Source: JBHGBM01 sp041946965 (GTDB taxonomy: Bacteria > Acidobacteriota > Terriglobia > Bryobacterales > Bryobacteraceae). From it: DNA of 40,566 nt. Positions 17,113 through 25,563 of the stretch are shown here, one piece after another. The stretch covers positions 1-40,566 of the forward strand of contig JBHGBM010000078.1 in the NCBI GenBank assembly GCA_041946965.1, read 5' to 3'. How positions within the stretch are numbered: position 1 is the first letter of the stretch; each line of letters opens with the position of its first letter. The notes below the pieces were generated by a model. The model had not been told where the DNA came from. It ran no database searches and saw only the letters and a list, made by a program, of their open reading frames with translations. The position numbers and the translations under genes were made by a program.

Positions 17113-18147
17113 TTACTTCTCCTCGGCGTTGATCATGACGGCGACGGACAGATCCGGCAGCAGCCGCGGGTCGGACTGCTCCAGACGAAACTGCGAAGCG
17201 AAGCTCTTGATGGGACTTCCCATCGCGGCGGTTGCGACGGGACTGGCCGACTCGAAGCGCGCGCGATAGACCGCGTCGGGATACGCGTCCAGCCGCACCA
17301 GCGCAAGCGCGCCCTCGGCAAGCAGCGCCCGGTCGGGTTCGCTGATGAGGGCCCGCACCCGCATCCCGCTTGGGTCGAAGATCTTCAGCAGCGCCTGCCC
17401 CGGCCAGAGCTGGTCGCCTTCCTGCGCGTTGCCCATGGACCCGCCGCGCCAGACATTCTCCAGCGCCACCATGCCCGCAATGGAGGCGCGCAGCACGAGC
17501 TTCTCGGCGTTGCGTTTGGCGCGATCGAGCGCCACCTTCTGGCGCCCGGTCTGGAGTTCCAGAATGCGCAGCGCAGCGGCTTCGGCGCGCGTGCGCGCCG
17601 TGTCGATCTGCTTCAGCATCTCCACGCGGGTGCGCGCCGCGGCGGCCCTCTCCTCATTTTTCAGCCGGTTGATATCGCTGAGAATGGGGCCTTTGCGAAG
17701 TTGCAGTTCCGCTTTCCCCAGGTCCGCTTCGGCCTCTTTGAGTTTCAATGCGCGCTTTTCGGACTCGCTGCGGTTCTCGGCGGCCTTCTGACGCACCTGG
17801 TGGCCCAGGTCTTCATACTTGGCCAGGGCCTCGCGGGCGGCGTCCTCCTGCGGCGTGCGGTCGAATTCGGCTACCATCTCGCCCTCCTTTACCGCCGTAC
17901 CGTTCGGGGCCAGCCTTACCAGGGTGAGACGCCCATTGGGTCCCTGGTTCTGGCCTTCTATGCGTGGAACCTGCACGGTATAGGCACGAACGGCTTGCAG
18001 GGTTCCGGTGGCGCGGATCTCCCGGATGTTCCCCGCCCGGTGCTGCCCGGGCGCCGCCGGCGCCGCCGCTTCCACGGCAACCGGCGCGCGGCCGCGGCAT
18101 CCCGCGGCGGCACACATCACGGCGCACACAACAACCCTGAATTGCAT
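17113..18147 (-). CDS. Efflux membrane-fusion protein, predicted lipoprotein, first of three
   Basis: This 344-residue adaptor starts with MQFRVVVCAVMCAAAGC, a lipoprotein signal with Cys17 as the probable lipidated residue. It is therefore anchored by lipid where its two operon partners use a membrane helix. A coiled-coil hairpin (about 105-210, EKRALKLKEAEADLGKAELQ) is flanked by lipoyl-like parts (NGTAVKEGEMVAEFD and GSMGNAQEGDQLWPGQALLK). It is shorter than its neighbours and lacks the last membrane-proximal domain. It is the promoter-proximal gene of the minus-strand operon 18147 to 13574; the promoter should lie in 18148-18239, where I see no convincing box. Confidence 0.87.
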   Translation of the reverse strand: MQFRVVVCAVMCAAAGCRGRAPVAVEAAAPAAPGQHRAGNIREIRATGTLQAVRAYTVQVPRIEGQNQGPNGRLTLVRLAPNGTAVKEGEMVAEFDRTPQEDAAREALAKYEDLGHQVRQKAAENRSESEKRALKLKEAEADLGKAELQLRKGPILSDINRLKNEERAAAARTRVEMLKQIDTARTRAEAAALRILELQTGRQKVALDRAKRNAEKLVLRASIAGMVALENVWRGGSMGNAQEGDQLWPGQALLKIFDPSGMRVRALISEPDRALLAEGALALVRLDAYPDAVYRARFESASPVATAAMGSPIKSFASQFRLEQSDPRLLPDLSVAVMINAEEK

Positions 18148-18239
18148 GCGGCTTCCAGCCCTCTCTAAGTGCGAATGTCTGAGAGGAGTTTACGCCGGTG
18201 AAACCACGCGGTCAACATCCCCAGGTGCGGTTGTGCACA

Positions 18240-18614
18240 CTATCTCCCGCGCAGCCGGTCCAGCCGCCGCCGGTCCCGCTTGGAGGGTCTTCCCTCCCCC
18301 GGCACATCGAACGCGCGCATCGCGCGCCGTTCCCCGGCGGCCTTCGCGCGCATCGCCTTGCTCGCGTCCGTCTCGCGGTAAAGCGCCTGCGCCGCCTCTG
18401 CCGGCCCCCGCATCATGCTCAAGGCGAGCACCTCCACCTCGAACTCGCCCGCCTCGGTTTTGATCCGCAGCATATCGCCCGCACGGACCTCGCGCGACGC
18501 CTTGGCCGTCAGCCCGTGGGCCTCGATTCTGCCCAGCTCACAGGCGCGGGAAGCCATCGACCGCGTCTTGAAGAAACGCGCGGCCCACAGCCATTTATCG
18601 ATTCTCATGCCCAT
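18240..18614 (-). CDS. hslR: S4-domain RNA-binding protein, Hsp15-like
   Basis: This small basic protein of 124 residues has an S4 RNA-binding fold at its N-terminus: MRIDKWLWAARFFKTRS, then ASRACELGRIEAHG and VRAGDMLRIKTEAGEFEVEV. The C-terminal tail is Arg-rich (RPSKRDRRRLDRLRGR). Hsp15 binds 50S ribosomal subunits that still carry a peptidyl-tRNA and helps recycle them. A start two codons later (18608) gives the same domain. It is a single gene, ending about 90 bp before the efflux operon in the same direction. Confidence 0.9.
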   Translation of the reverse strand: MGMRIDKWLWAARFFKTRSMASRACELGRIEAHGLTAKASREVRAGDMLRIKTEAGEFEVEVLALSMMRGPAEAAQALYRETDASKAMRAKAAGERRAMRAFDVPGEGRPSKRDRRRLDRLRGR

Positions 18615-18734
18615 GTGCGGCTATCACTTTCTTAGCACCCATCAGCCCGAAGTTCCACGTGCACGCAACCGTCCGGGATCGCACCTGAACGAGCCGGCCG
18701 GAAGTGTTCGTATACAACGGGCCTGCTTACCCGG

Positions 18735-18740
18735 TACAAT
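18735..18740 (+). promoter_or_regulatory. Candidate -10 box for the Gfo/Idh oxidoreductase gene
   Basis: TACAAT lies 21 bp before the ATG at 18762, with GGAGG between them, giving a short normal leader. The -35 region is weak. The rest of 18615-18761 shows nothing else. Confidence 0.35.
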
Positions 18741-18761
18741 CTTGGGTCCCGGAGGCATAAC

Positions 18762-20075
18762 ATGAACAGACGCGGTTTCCTGAAAGCGGCGGCCGCGCCG
18801 ATGATCGCCTCGCCGCGCATCTTCGGCGCCAACAGCCGCCTGAAAGTGGGCGTCATCGGCGTGGGCAATCGCGCCCGGTGGCTGATGCAGTACTTCGGCA
18901 AGGAACTGGACGAGGTGGACCTGGTGGCGGTGGCCGACTGCTACCTGGCCCGCTGTTACGGCAAGGACCCCGCGCAGCAGCGCGCCACGCCCTTCAACGA
19001 AGGCTCGGAGAAATGGGCGAAGTACGCCAGCTATCAGAAGATGTTCGACAAGGAGAAGCTGGATGCAGTGTGGGTCCAGACCACCACGCATGCGCGCGCG
19101 CTGGCGGTGATCCATGCCATGCAGGCGGGCGTCGATGTGTACGCCGAGAAGCCCATCCACCTCACCGTCGAGGAGGGACGGGCCATGGTGCGCGCGGCGC
19201 GGAAGTACAAGCGCGTGTTCCAGGCGGGCAGCCAGCAGCGCTCCATGCCCATCAACCGGTATGCCAGTGAGCTGGTGCGCACCGGCAAGATCGGCAGGAT
19301 CCAGACCGTCAAGGTGTGCAACTACCTGCCGGGACTGGTCTGGAAACCGCAGCCCGCGCAGCCCGTACCGGAAGGCCTGGACTGGGACGCGTGGTGCAAC
19401 CAGACCGAACTGCGTCCTTACCATCCGGTACTGCACCGCCGCTGGAGCAACTACGTCGACTACGACGACGGCGGGCAGTCCTGGGGCGTGTCAGGATGGG
19501 GCACGCACGGGCTCGACCAGGTGCAGGGCGCCCTGGGCATGGACGGCACCGGTCCGGTCGAGCTCTGGACCGAGGACCGCGAGGTCAAGGACCTGCCCGA
19601 TTTTCCGTTGCTCAAGCAACCCGACTTCAAGCACCTGCTGAACCGCAAGCCGGTGGTGCTGAAGTTCGCCACGGGGACGCTGGTGAAACTGGAGGAACCC
19701 GGCAAGAACAGCCACTCGCAGCTCGGCGGCATCTTCGTGGGGGAGAAGGGGACGATTGAGATCGTGCGCGGCGACTACACGGCCGATCCGCCGGAACTGC
19801 GCAAGGGATCGCCCCCCGTGCTGCCCGAGGGCAAGGGCGAGGATGTGCCGCACCTGAAGAACTTCGTCGAGTGCGTGCAGACGCGCAAGAAGACCAACGC
19901 GGACGTGGAGACGGCCCACCGCGCCACCACGCTCTGCCACCTTGTGAGCATCTGCCGCCTGCTGGACCGCAAGCTGAAGTGGGACCCGAAGGCGGAGAGG
20001 TTCGTGGGCGACGAGGAAGCCAACCGCATGCTCTCGCGCCCGCGGCGCAAAGGGTACGAGCTGCCGAAGGTGTGA
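18762..20075 (+). CDS. Tat-exported Gfo/Idh/MocA family oxidoreductase
   Basis: This 437-residue NAD(P)-dependent sugar oxidoreductase has a Tat signal at the start (MNRRGFLKAAAAPMIASP, twin Arg at 3-4). The Rossmann motif VGVIGVGNRARW lies at about residues 29-40, and EKPIHLTVEEGRAM, the conserved E-K-P catalytic-Lys motif of this family, at about 129. Family members with Tat signals are numerous in Acidobacteriota and Planctomycetes, where they act on carbohydrates, probably in the periplasm with a tightly bound cofactor. The start is fixed by GGAGG 7 nt upstream. It converges on the isomerase at 20158 and belongs by theme to the glycan cluster beside it. The exact substrate is not known. 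Confidence 0.92.
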   Translation: MNRRGFLKAAAAPMIASPRIFGANSRLKVGVIGVGNRARWLMQYFGKELDEVDLVAVADCYLARCYGKDPAQQRATPFNEGSEKWAKYASYQKMFDKEKLDAVWVQTTTHARALAVIHAMQAGVDVYAEKPIHLTVEEGRAMVRAARKYKRVFQAGSQQRSMPINRYASELVRTGKIGRIQTVKVCNYLPGLVWKPQPAQPVPEGLDWDAWCNQTELRPYHPVLHRRWSNYVDYDDGGQSWGVSGWGTHGLDQVQGALGMDGTGPVELWTEDREVKDLPDFPLLKQPDFKHLLNRKPVVLKFATGTLVKLEEPGKNSHSQLGGIFVGEKGTIEIVRGDYTADPPELRKGSPPVLPEGKGEDVPHLKNFVECVQTRKKTNADVETAHRATTLCHLVSICRLLDRKLKWDPKAERFVGDEEANRMLSRPRRKGYELPKV

Positions 20076-20096
20076 TCATGGTCCGCGCACCAGGGA

Positions 20097-20161
20097 CTAG
20101 CGGCTGTCAACCCCGCTGAGCCGCTCTTGTGCGGCTCCCAGGCGGGCTCCGCCACCGCTAG
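20097..20161. terminator. Candidate bidirectional terminator with nested stems
   Basis: The short gap between the convergent genes contains an outer 7-bp perfect inverted repeat, CTAGCGG (20097-20103) with CCGCTAG (20155-20161). Inside are a 7-bp perfect hairpin GAGCCGC/GCGGCTC (20118-20137, 6-nt loop) and a 5-bp hairpin GGCGG/CCGCC (20141-20153). There is no T tract. It could stop transcription from both sides by structure alone. The right arm overlaps the stop codon of the isomerase gene. Confidence 0.4.
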
Positions 20162-20997
20162 AACCGCGTCAATCTCGTCCACTCGGCCTTGAACTTCTTC
20201 AGGAAAGCCCTGATGTCCCCCTCCGCGGGACCTTCATACAGCGTGTAACCCGTGAACTTCGCGTTATGCAAAAGCGTGTAGAGCTCGCGGAACGGATAGC
20301 CCTGGCGGTACTTGGTGTGCACCGTCCGGACCCAGGGGCCCAGCATATCGAAGCATTCCTTGACTGATCCGTTCACCACGTCGAACGGGTCGCAGTTCCA
20401 GATGATGCCGACGCTCCTGACCCCCGCAATTTCCATCATTTGCCGGTCTTCCTTGTGTCCTTCGTTGTGGATCTCCAGCAGGATGTCGACGTTTTTAGGC
20501 GCCGAGTATTCGCCCAGCTCCTTCAGGCATTCGCCGATGCGGCGGGTGGTCAACTGGTGATCGGGCTCGGTTCCCCAGCCATAGGGCCGGACCTTGATGC
20601 CGGTGGCGCCCAAGTCGTGGGCCAGATCGACGAATCGCTTGCCTGAGGCTACCTGCCTCCTGCGCTCCGCCGCATCCGGAGACTGAAACTCCGCGGGCGA
20701 GCCCAGGTTTACCAGCTTTACCTTGCTCCTCTCAAAACGTTTCCGGACCCGCGCGCGCCCCGCCTGGCTGAGTGAAGGTTCTACGCCATGCTTTTGTCCG
20801 TTCGGAGAGCCTTCCGTGGTGCGCAATTCCACGCCTTCATAGCCGCACTCTTCGAGGATGCTGATGATCGACTCCAGGTCGTACTTCTCGAATAGCGTGT
20901 GGGTCACGCTGCCGAGATGAAACCCCGGGCCCGCCGCCGGAACACGCCCGGCCAGCGCCGCCCCCGAACCAATCAGAAATTCCCGTCTGCTCGTCAT
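20158..20997 (-). CDS. Sugar phosphate isomerase/epimerase-type TIM-barrel protein, Tat signal
   Basis: This 279-residue protein starts MTSRREFLIGSGAALAG, a Tat signal. The rest is an AP-endonuclease-2/xylose-isomerase-like TIM barrel: LEECGYEGVELRTTEG near the N-terminus, then DILLEIHNEGH and WNCDPFDV, which supply likely metal-binding Glu, His and Asp residues. Family members isomerise or epimerise sugars, or process 3-keto sugars together with Gfo/Idh enzymes. The ATG at 20997 is chosen because GGAG lies 8 nt upstream; an ATG two codons earlier would leave no spacing. It begins 11 bp after the Gfo/Idh stop and is the last gene of the GH2 operon. Substrate unknown. Confidence 0.85.
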   Translation of the reverse strand: MTSRREFLIGSGAALAGRVPAAGPGFHLGSVTHTLFEKYDLESIISILEECGYEGVELRTTEGSPNGQKHGVEPSLSQAGRARVRKRFERSKVKLVNLGSPAEFQSPDAAERRRQVASGKRFVDLAHDLGATGIKVRPYGWGTEPDHQLTTRRIGECLKELGEYSAPKNVDILLEIHNEGHKEDRQMMEIAGVRSVGIIWNCDPFDVVNGSVKECFDMLGPWVRTVHTKYRQGYPFRELYTLLHNAKFTGYTLYEGPAEGDIRAFLKKFKAEWTRLTRF

Positions 20998-21008
20998 CAC
21001 CATTTCTC

Positions 21009-22346
21009 CTACACCACGTAAGGCTTCCGGTAATCGCGAGTGATCATCTTGTCGGCTTCCGCGTCGTTCACGAAACGCCCCCGCGCGTCGTCCCACGCGA
21101 CCTTCCGCCCCAACCGGTAGCTGATCGTCGCCAGGTGCCCCACCGCCGCCGAGGTGGCGCCCACCGCAATGTCGCAGTGCAGGTCGGCGATCTTCCGGCT
21201 GCGGCAGGCTTCGAGGAAGTTCTGCACGTGGGCTTCCTGCCAGGCCGTGTCGCGCCCGCTGATCTTCTCTTCCATCGCCAGTTCGTTGCCCTCGCCTTTG
21301 TGAACCTTGAAGCCGGCGGCGTCCAGCCACATCCACCCGTTGCCGCCCAGGAACAGGTTGCCCACGGTCAGGCGTCCCTGCACCCCGCCGGGATACCACG
21401 GGTACTTGGTCACTCCGGTAATCAACGGCTCGCCGGCTTCCGGTCCGGTCGGCAGCGCGCGGATCTCGAAAACCATTTCGCGGCCGCCGTAATCGAACAC
21501 GCAGTGCTGTGTGTTAGGCGCTTCCTGGTCATCGTCCCACACGTATTTGCCGCCGGTTGATATGGCGGACTTGGGCATTCCGGGGTCGCCCAACCCCCAG
21601 CGGGCGGTGTCGAACTCGTGCGCGCCAGCGTTGGTGAGATCCCCGGCCCCGTAATCCCACAGCCAGTTCCAGGTGTAATTGGCGCGGTTCCTGGTGTACG
21701 GCCGCATGGGCGCCGGCCCCACGAACAGGTCCCAGTTGACGCCCGGCGGCACCGGTTCGGGCGGCGTCTTCCCCATCGAGGGACGCGGCTTGAAACACAG
21801 CCCCCGGCTCATGTACACCTTGCCGATGACACCCTCGCGCAGCAACTGCATGGCGCGGATCTTATACGGCATGCTGCGCGATTGCAGCCCCACCTGCACC
21901 ATACGGTTGTGTTTACGGGCCATTTCGATCATGCGGCGGCTCTCGTGGATGTTGTAGCTGGCCGGCTTCTCCACGTAAACATCCTTGCCCGCCTCGATGG
22001 CCCACACCGTGGCCAGGCCATGCCAGTGAACCGGTACGGAGAGGAAGACGGCGTCGACGCCCTTATCGGCGAACATCTCGCGCATATCGATGAACTCCCT
22101 GGCCTTCTCGCCGGGAGCCAGCTTCCGATACAAGGCCTGCACGCGCTCACGGGCTTCCTGCTTCACGTCGCACAACGCAGCCACCCGGCACCCGGCCAGG
22201 TGGGAGCAATACGTGGTGAGGGCGGGCCCGCGCGTCCCGAGCCCCACGATTCCGACATTGATCCTGTCATTGGCCCCCATCACACGGCCGGCCGAACTGG
22301 CCATGGCCGCACCCTGAAAGAACGTCCGTCGCGATAGAAGTGACAC
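21009..22346 (-). CDS. Tat-exported Gfo/Idh/MocA family oxidoreductase
   Basis: This 445-residue protein starts at GTG 22346, supported by GGAGGG about 6 nt upstream. The open frame extends 53 codons further but with no start signal and low-complexity sequence. A Tat signal (SRRTFFQGAAMASSAG) precedes the Rossmann motif VGIVGLGTRGPAL. The family E-K-P motif is DVYVEKPASYNIHESRRM. It is a distant relative of the protein at 18762, not a recent duplicate. It lies between the GH2 glycosidase (24-bp gap) and the TIM-barrel isomerase (11-bp gap), which suggests stepwise oxidation and rearrangement of a sugar released by the glycosidase. Confidence 0.9.
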   Translation of the reverse strand: MSLLSRRTFFQGAAMASSAGRVMGANDRINVGIVGLGTRGPALTTYCSHLAGCRVAALCDVKQEARERVQALYRKLAPGEKAREFIDMREMFADKGVDAVFLSVPVHWHGLATVWAIEAGKDVYVEKPASYNIHESRRMIEMARKHNRMVQVGLQSRSMPYKIRAMQLLREGVIGKVYMSRGLCFKPRPSMGKTPPEPVPPGVNWDLFVGPAPMRPYTRNRANYTWNWLWDYGAGDLTNAGAHEFDTARWGLGDPGMPKSAISTGGKYVWDDDQEAPNTQHCVFDYGGREMVFEIRALPTGPEAGEPLITGVTKYPWYPGGVQGRLTVGNLFLGGNGWMWLDAAGFKVHKGEGNELAMEEKISGRDTAWQEAHVQNFLEACRSRKIADLHCDIAVGATSAAVGHLATISYRLGRKVAWDDARGRFVNDAEADKMITRDYRKPYVV

Positions 22347-22369
22347 TCTGAACCCTCCGAAAGCGCGAT

Positions 22370-24391
22370 TCAGCCCGCCGTGGCCGCCGTGAAACCCGTG
22401 GGCCGCACCACGTCCACGCGCACACGCGCCGGCGCTTTTTCGCGTATGGGTATGCGCAGCGCCGCCTGCCCGCCCGGCGCCAGGCGCGGCAGCGGAACTT
22501 CGCACTGCTCCATGGGGAGGTTGCCTTGCCCGTACGCCACGGCCCGCACCCGGTAGCCTTCCAGGGTATACGCCGGCATGCCCGCCCGCGCCCGCACCGT
22601 GACATGCGCCGCGCCGCGCTCAATCCGCACGCGCAGGCTCTCCACGGGGCTCGATTCGCGCCGCAGCGCATCCCAACTGGGCTTCTTCTCCCCGTACAGG
22701 TCCACCACGCCGTGCACACGCTGTTGCAACGGCGCGATCCCCTTATCGCCGATGTGCGTGCGGTAATCGTTGTAGTCGAAAAAGATCACCCCGCCGATCC
22801 ACGGGCGCGAGCGGAACACGCGGGTGTGCTGTTCCAGCACGTCGATGCGCCGCCGGTCGCCACCGATGTGGCGCGGATTGCACTCGCAGAAGCCGTATTC
22901 GGATATCACCACCATCTTGCCGGGGAAGGCGCGGTGGATGGCCTCCAGGTTCGACTCCATGTCCTCCACGCTGCCGCGGAACCAGCTCTCGTAATACTCA
23001 TTCCAGGAGATGAAATCCATCTGCCCGGAGGCGTCGCGCTCGGGCGTGCGCTGGAGCGAGTTCGAAGCGTAGGTGCGCAGGCGGCGGGGGTCCAGCCGCC
23101 TGGCCTCGTCGTACATCTGCCGGATGAACTCCTGCGCGGGCGCGTTCTGCCCGTTGACCTCGTTGCACAGCCCCCAGGCGTAAATGCTGGGATGGTTGCG
23201 GTCGCGCCGCACCATCTCGCGCAACTGCTCCAGGCCGTTGCGCATGATCTCCGGATCGGGCACGCCGGTCATGCCCTTGAACGTATTCGGACCCCAGGTG
23301 GGCACCTCTTCCTGAATCAGGATGCCGTGCCGGTCGCAGAAGTCAAGCACGCGCCGGTCCTGCGGCCAGTGGACGCGCGTGAACACCGTGTTCAGCTCCT
23401 TCATGTCGCGGTGGTCGTGCTCGATCCATTCCGACGGTTCCGCCATGCCGTAATCCGGATGGCTGCCCGCCATGCGTTCGGCGCCCATCAGCCGCACGCG
23501 CTCGCCGTTGAGGAACAGGCCGCCTTCGCGCACCTCGATGCTGCGCACGCCGAAGGTGGTTTCGTACTCATGTCCGTTGATGGACGCGGTGAGCCGGTAC
23601 AGGTGTGGATGATCGAAGTGCCACAGCTGCGGCGCGGCGAGCGTGGCGGGTACCGCGATCTCCTGCGCCGCCCCGGGCGCGAGCGAGACGGCCGACGCAC
23701 GCCGCTGGCCGAGCACCACGCGGCCGGTGTCCTCTTCCCGCACCTCGTAGCCGGGCTGCACCTGCGCCGCCGCGCGGCCCGCATTCCGCACCACGACGCG
23801 GACGTCCAGGCGCGCGTTGCCCACCGCCAGATCCGGCGCCGCGTCCACGTCCACGCGCTCGATGTACACGGGGGGCGTAACCAGGATGGAGACCGGCCGT
23901 ATGATGCCGCCGTCCTGCGTCCAGTCGTAGGAGGAGCCGCGTGGCAGCATGTCCTCGCGGAAGGAATTATCCGCGCGCACCGCCAGCACGTTCGCCCCGG
24001 GGCGCACGGCGCTGGTGATGTCGCATTGAAACGCGGTGTAGCCCTTGCCAATATGGCTGCCCACGGGCTTCCCGTTCACCCATACGTGCGCGGTGTGGTA
24101 GACGGCTTCGAACTCCACCCGGATGGTCTGGCCCGACCACGACGCGGGCGCGTCGAACGTGCGCCGGTACCACCCGGCGCCCATGTAGGAGGCGGTTTGC
24201 GGTTCGACCTGCCACGTGTGGGGGACGGTCACGGTGGTCCAGGCGGAATCGGGGTGCGAGGCGAGATGCCAGCCTTCCAGCTCGCCCCGGTTGTGCGGGT
24301 CGGTGTGGAAGCGCCACTCGCCGTCGAGCGAGCCGGGCCTATCGAAAGATAGCACCAGCGCGGCGGACAGAAACTCCCTGCGCGATATCAC
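22370..24391 (-). CDS. Glycoside hydrolase family 2 (beta-galactosidase/glucuronidase/mannosidase type)
   Basis: This is a retaining exo-glycosidase of 673 residues. An N-terminal jelly-roll sugar-binding domain (about 20-180, PHTWQVEPQTASYMGAGWYR) is followed by an immunoglobulin-like domain (about 185-290) and a TIM barrel (about 295-590). The acid/base is Glu411 (GLCNEVNG) and the nucleophile Glu498 (VISEYGFCE). Which beta-glycoside it cleaves cannot be told. The GTG at 24391 is chosen because it begins a twin-Arg start (VISRREFLSAALVLSF). The hydrophobic stretch is short, so export is uncertain. It is the first gene of a minus-strand operon with the Gfo/Idh and isomerase genes, and only 21 bp separate its start from the divergent nitrilase. 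Confidence 0.9.
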   Translation of the reverse strand: MISRREFLSAALVLSFDRPGSLDGEWRFHTDPHNRGELEGWHLASHPDSAWTTVTVPHTWQVEPQTASYMGAGWYRRTFDAPASWSGQTIRVEFEAVYHTAHVWVNGKPVGSHIGKGYTAFQCDITSAVRPGANVLAVRADNSFREDMLPRGSSYDWTQDGGIIRPVSILVTPPVYIERVDVDAAPDLAVGNARLDVRVVVRNAGRAAAQVQPGYEVREEDTGRVVLGQRRASAVSLAPGAAQEIAVPATLAAPQLWHFDHPHLYRLTASINGHEYETTFGVRSIEVREGGLFLNGERVRLMGAERMAGSHPDYGMAEPSEWIEHDHRDMKELNTVFTRVHWPQDRRVLDFCDRHGILIQEEVPTWGPNTFKGMTGVPDPEIMRNGLEQLREMVRRDRNHPSIYAWGLCNEVNGQNAPAQEFIRQMYDEARRLDPRRLRTYASNSLQRTPERDASGQMDFISWNEYYESWFRGSVEDMESNLEAIHRAFPGKMVVISEYGFCECNPRHIGGDRRRIDVLEQHTRVFRSRPWIGGVIFFDYNDYRTHIGDKGIAPLQQRVHGVVDLYGEKKPSWDALRRESSPVESLRVRIERGAAHVTVRARAGMPAYTLEGYRVRAVAYGQGNLPMEQCEVPLPRLAPGGQAALRIPIREKAPARVRVDVVRPTGFTAATAG

Positions 24392-24412
24392 ATTACAATA
24401 CTGGGGAATACC

Positions 24413-25375
24413 ATGCGCGAAATCAAGATCGGAGCGGCGCAGTTCGAACCGCGCGACGGCGGCAAAGACTACAACCTGGGCGTGATCGAGCGCCTGGCGG
24501 CCAAGGCGGCGGCGGCCGGCGCGGAGCTCGTGTCCTTTCACGAGTGCTCCATCTCGGGTTACACGTTCCTGGAGACGCTTTCGCGCGCCGAACTCGAAGC
24601 GATCGCGGAATGCGTGCCGGCCGGGCCATCGACCCAACGGCTGATCGATATCGCGCGCACGCTGGGCGTCGCACTCGGCGCGGGCCTGGTGGAGCGCGAT
24701 GGCGGACGCCTCTACAACTGCTACGTGGTTGTGACCGGCGATGGCTTTGTGGCGAAACATCGCAAGCTGCACGCGTTCATCAGCGAGCACCTCACCTGCG
24801 GCTCGGGCTACACCGTCTTCGATCTGCTCGACTGCCGCTTCGGCGTGCTCACCTGTTACGACAACAACCTGCCGGAGAACGTCCGGCTCACCGCCATGCT
24901 GGGAGCGGAGATCGTGCTCATGCCGCACGTCACCGGCTGCCTGCCCTCCCCCATGCCGGGGCGAGGCACCGTGGAACCGGAAATCTGGCACAACCGCGAG
25001 CGCGACCCCGTCCGCTGCCGCCAGGAATTCGACGGGCCCAAGGGCCGCGGCTGGATTATGCGCTGGCTTCCGGCGCGCTGCTGGGAAAATGGGGTCTTCG
25101 GCGTGTACAGCAACCCCATCGGCGTCGAAGGCGGAACCATCAAGCCCGGCGGCGCCATGATCCTCGACCCCTTCGGCGAGGTCATGGAAGAGTGCCGCAC
25201 GCTGGGCGACGACGTGGTGACGGCCACGCTCGATCCGCGTAAGTTGGAACTTGCCTCCGGCCGCACTTACATCAACGCACGCCGCCCGGAGTTATACGCC
25301 CGGTTAGTCGAGGATAACCCCAACCTGGGCCCCGACCGTCGGCCCGAAGTATGGTGGAAGAAGAAGCGCGGCTGA
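24413..25375 (+). CDS. Nitrilase/carbon-nitrogen hydrolase family amidohydrolase
   Basis: This 320-residue cytoplasmic hydrolase has the full nitrilase triad: Glu44 (SFHECSISGY), Lys118 (KHRKLHAF) and Cys148 (LTCYDNNLPE). The family cleaves C-N bonds in amides, nitriles or carbamoyl compounds; the Cys context CYDNNLPE points to an aliphatic amidase or N-carbamoyl hydrolase type and is not specific. A roughly 30-residue insert (about 175-215, PMPGRGTVEPEIW onward) separates the Cys motif from the last core strands. It is transcribed alone, divergent from GH2. A TACAAT box at 24394-24399 sits 13 nt before the ATG, with GGGG between. Confidence 0.9.
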   Translation: MREIKIGAAQFEPRDGGKDYNLGVIERLAAKAAAAGAELVSFHECSISGYTFLETLSRAELEAIAECVPAGPSTQRLIDIARTLGVALGAGLVERDGGRLYNCYVVVTGDGFVAKHRKLHAFISEHLTCGSGYTVFDLLDCRFGVLTCYDNNLPENVRLTAMLGAEIVLMPHVTGCLPSPMPGRGTVEPEIWHNRERDPVRCRQEFDGPKGRGWIMRWLPARCWENGVFGVYSNPIGVEGGTIKPGGAMILDPFGEVMEECRTLGDDVVTATLDPRKLELASGRTYINARRPELYARLVEDNPNLGPDRRPEVWWKKKRG

Positions 25376-25432
25376 CGCCCGGTCGCGGCTCGGAATCGGA
25401 CGCCAAGTTGTACGCATGGGACTGACTTGGAT

Positions 25433-25465
25433 GCCGCAGCCACCACTTCCTGGCGGTGGCACGGC
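25433..25465 (+). terminator. Candidate hairpin terminator after the nitrilase gene
   Basis: GCCACC and GGTGGC form a 6-bp stem with a 10-nt loop, extended by GCCG/CGGC after a small internal bulge. No T run follows directly. A second small hairpin (AGCCG/CGGCT, 25472-25487) is followed by CTTTTCC at 25493. This 188-bp gap between the nitrilase and the phosphatase gene also has to hold the promoter of the next operon, but I see no clear box. Confidence 0.35.
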
Positions 25466-25563
25466 GTAGGGAGCCGTCCGCGCGGCTACAGGCTTTTCCG
25501 CCCCACCATACCCCCATTTCGGGATGCCGTTCCCAGGCCCCCAAGACCTATCTTGAAAGTGTC

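Noticed and set aside
15790..18168. A 792-codon plus-strand open frame
   Set aside because: Antisense to the membrane-fusion proteins; it spans several real genes and has no domain.
20097..20161. tRNA gene
   Set aside because: The 7-bp outer stem suggests an acceptor stem, but the inner hairpins have 6-nt and 3-nt loops, there is no T-loop consensus, and total length is too short.
18762..22346. Recent duplication of the two Gfo/Idh genes
   Set aside because: The proteins share family motifs but differ strongly elsewhere, and the genes are on opposite strands with no DNA-level repeat seen.
22526..24352. A 608-codon plus-strand open frame
   Set aside because: Antisense to the GH2 gene, which has both catalytic Glu residues and all three domains.
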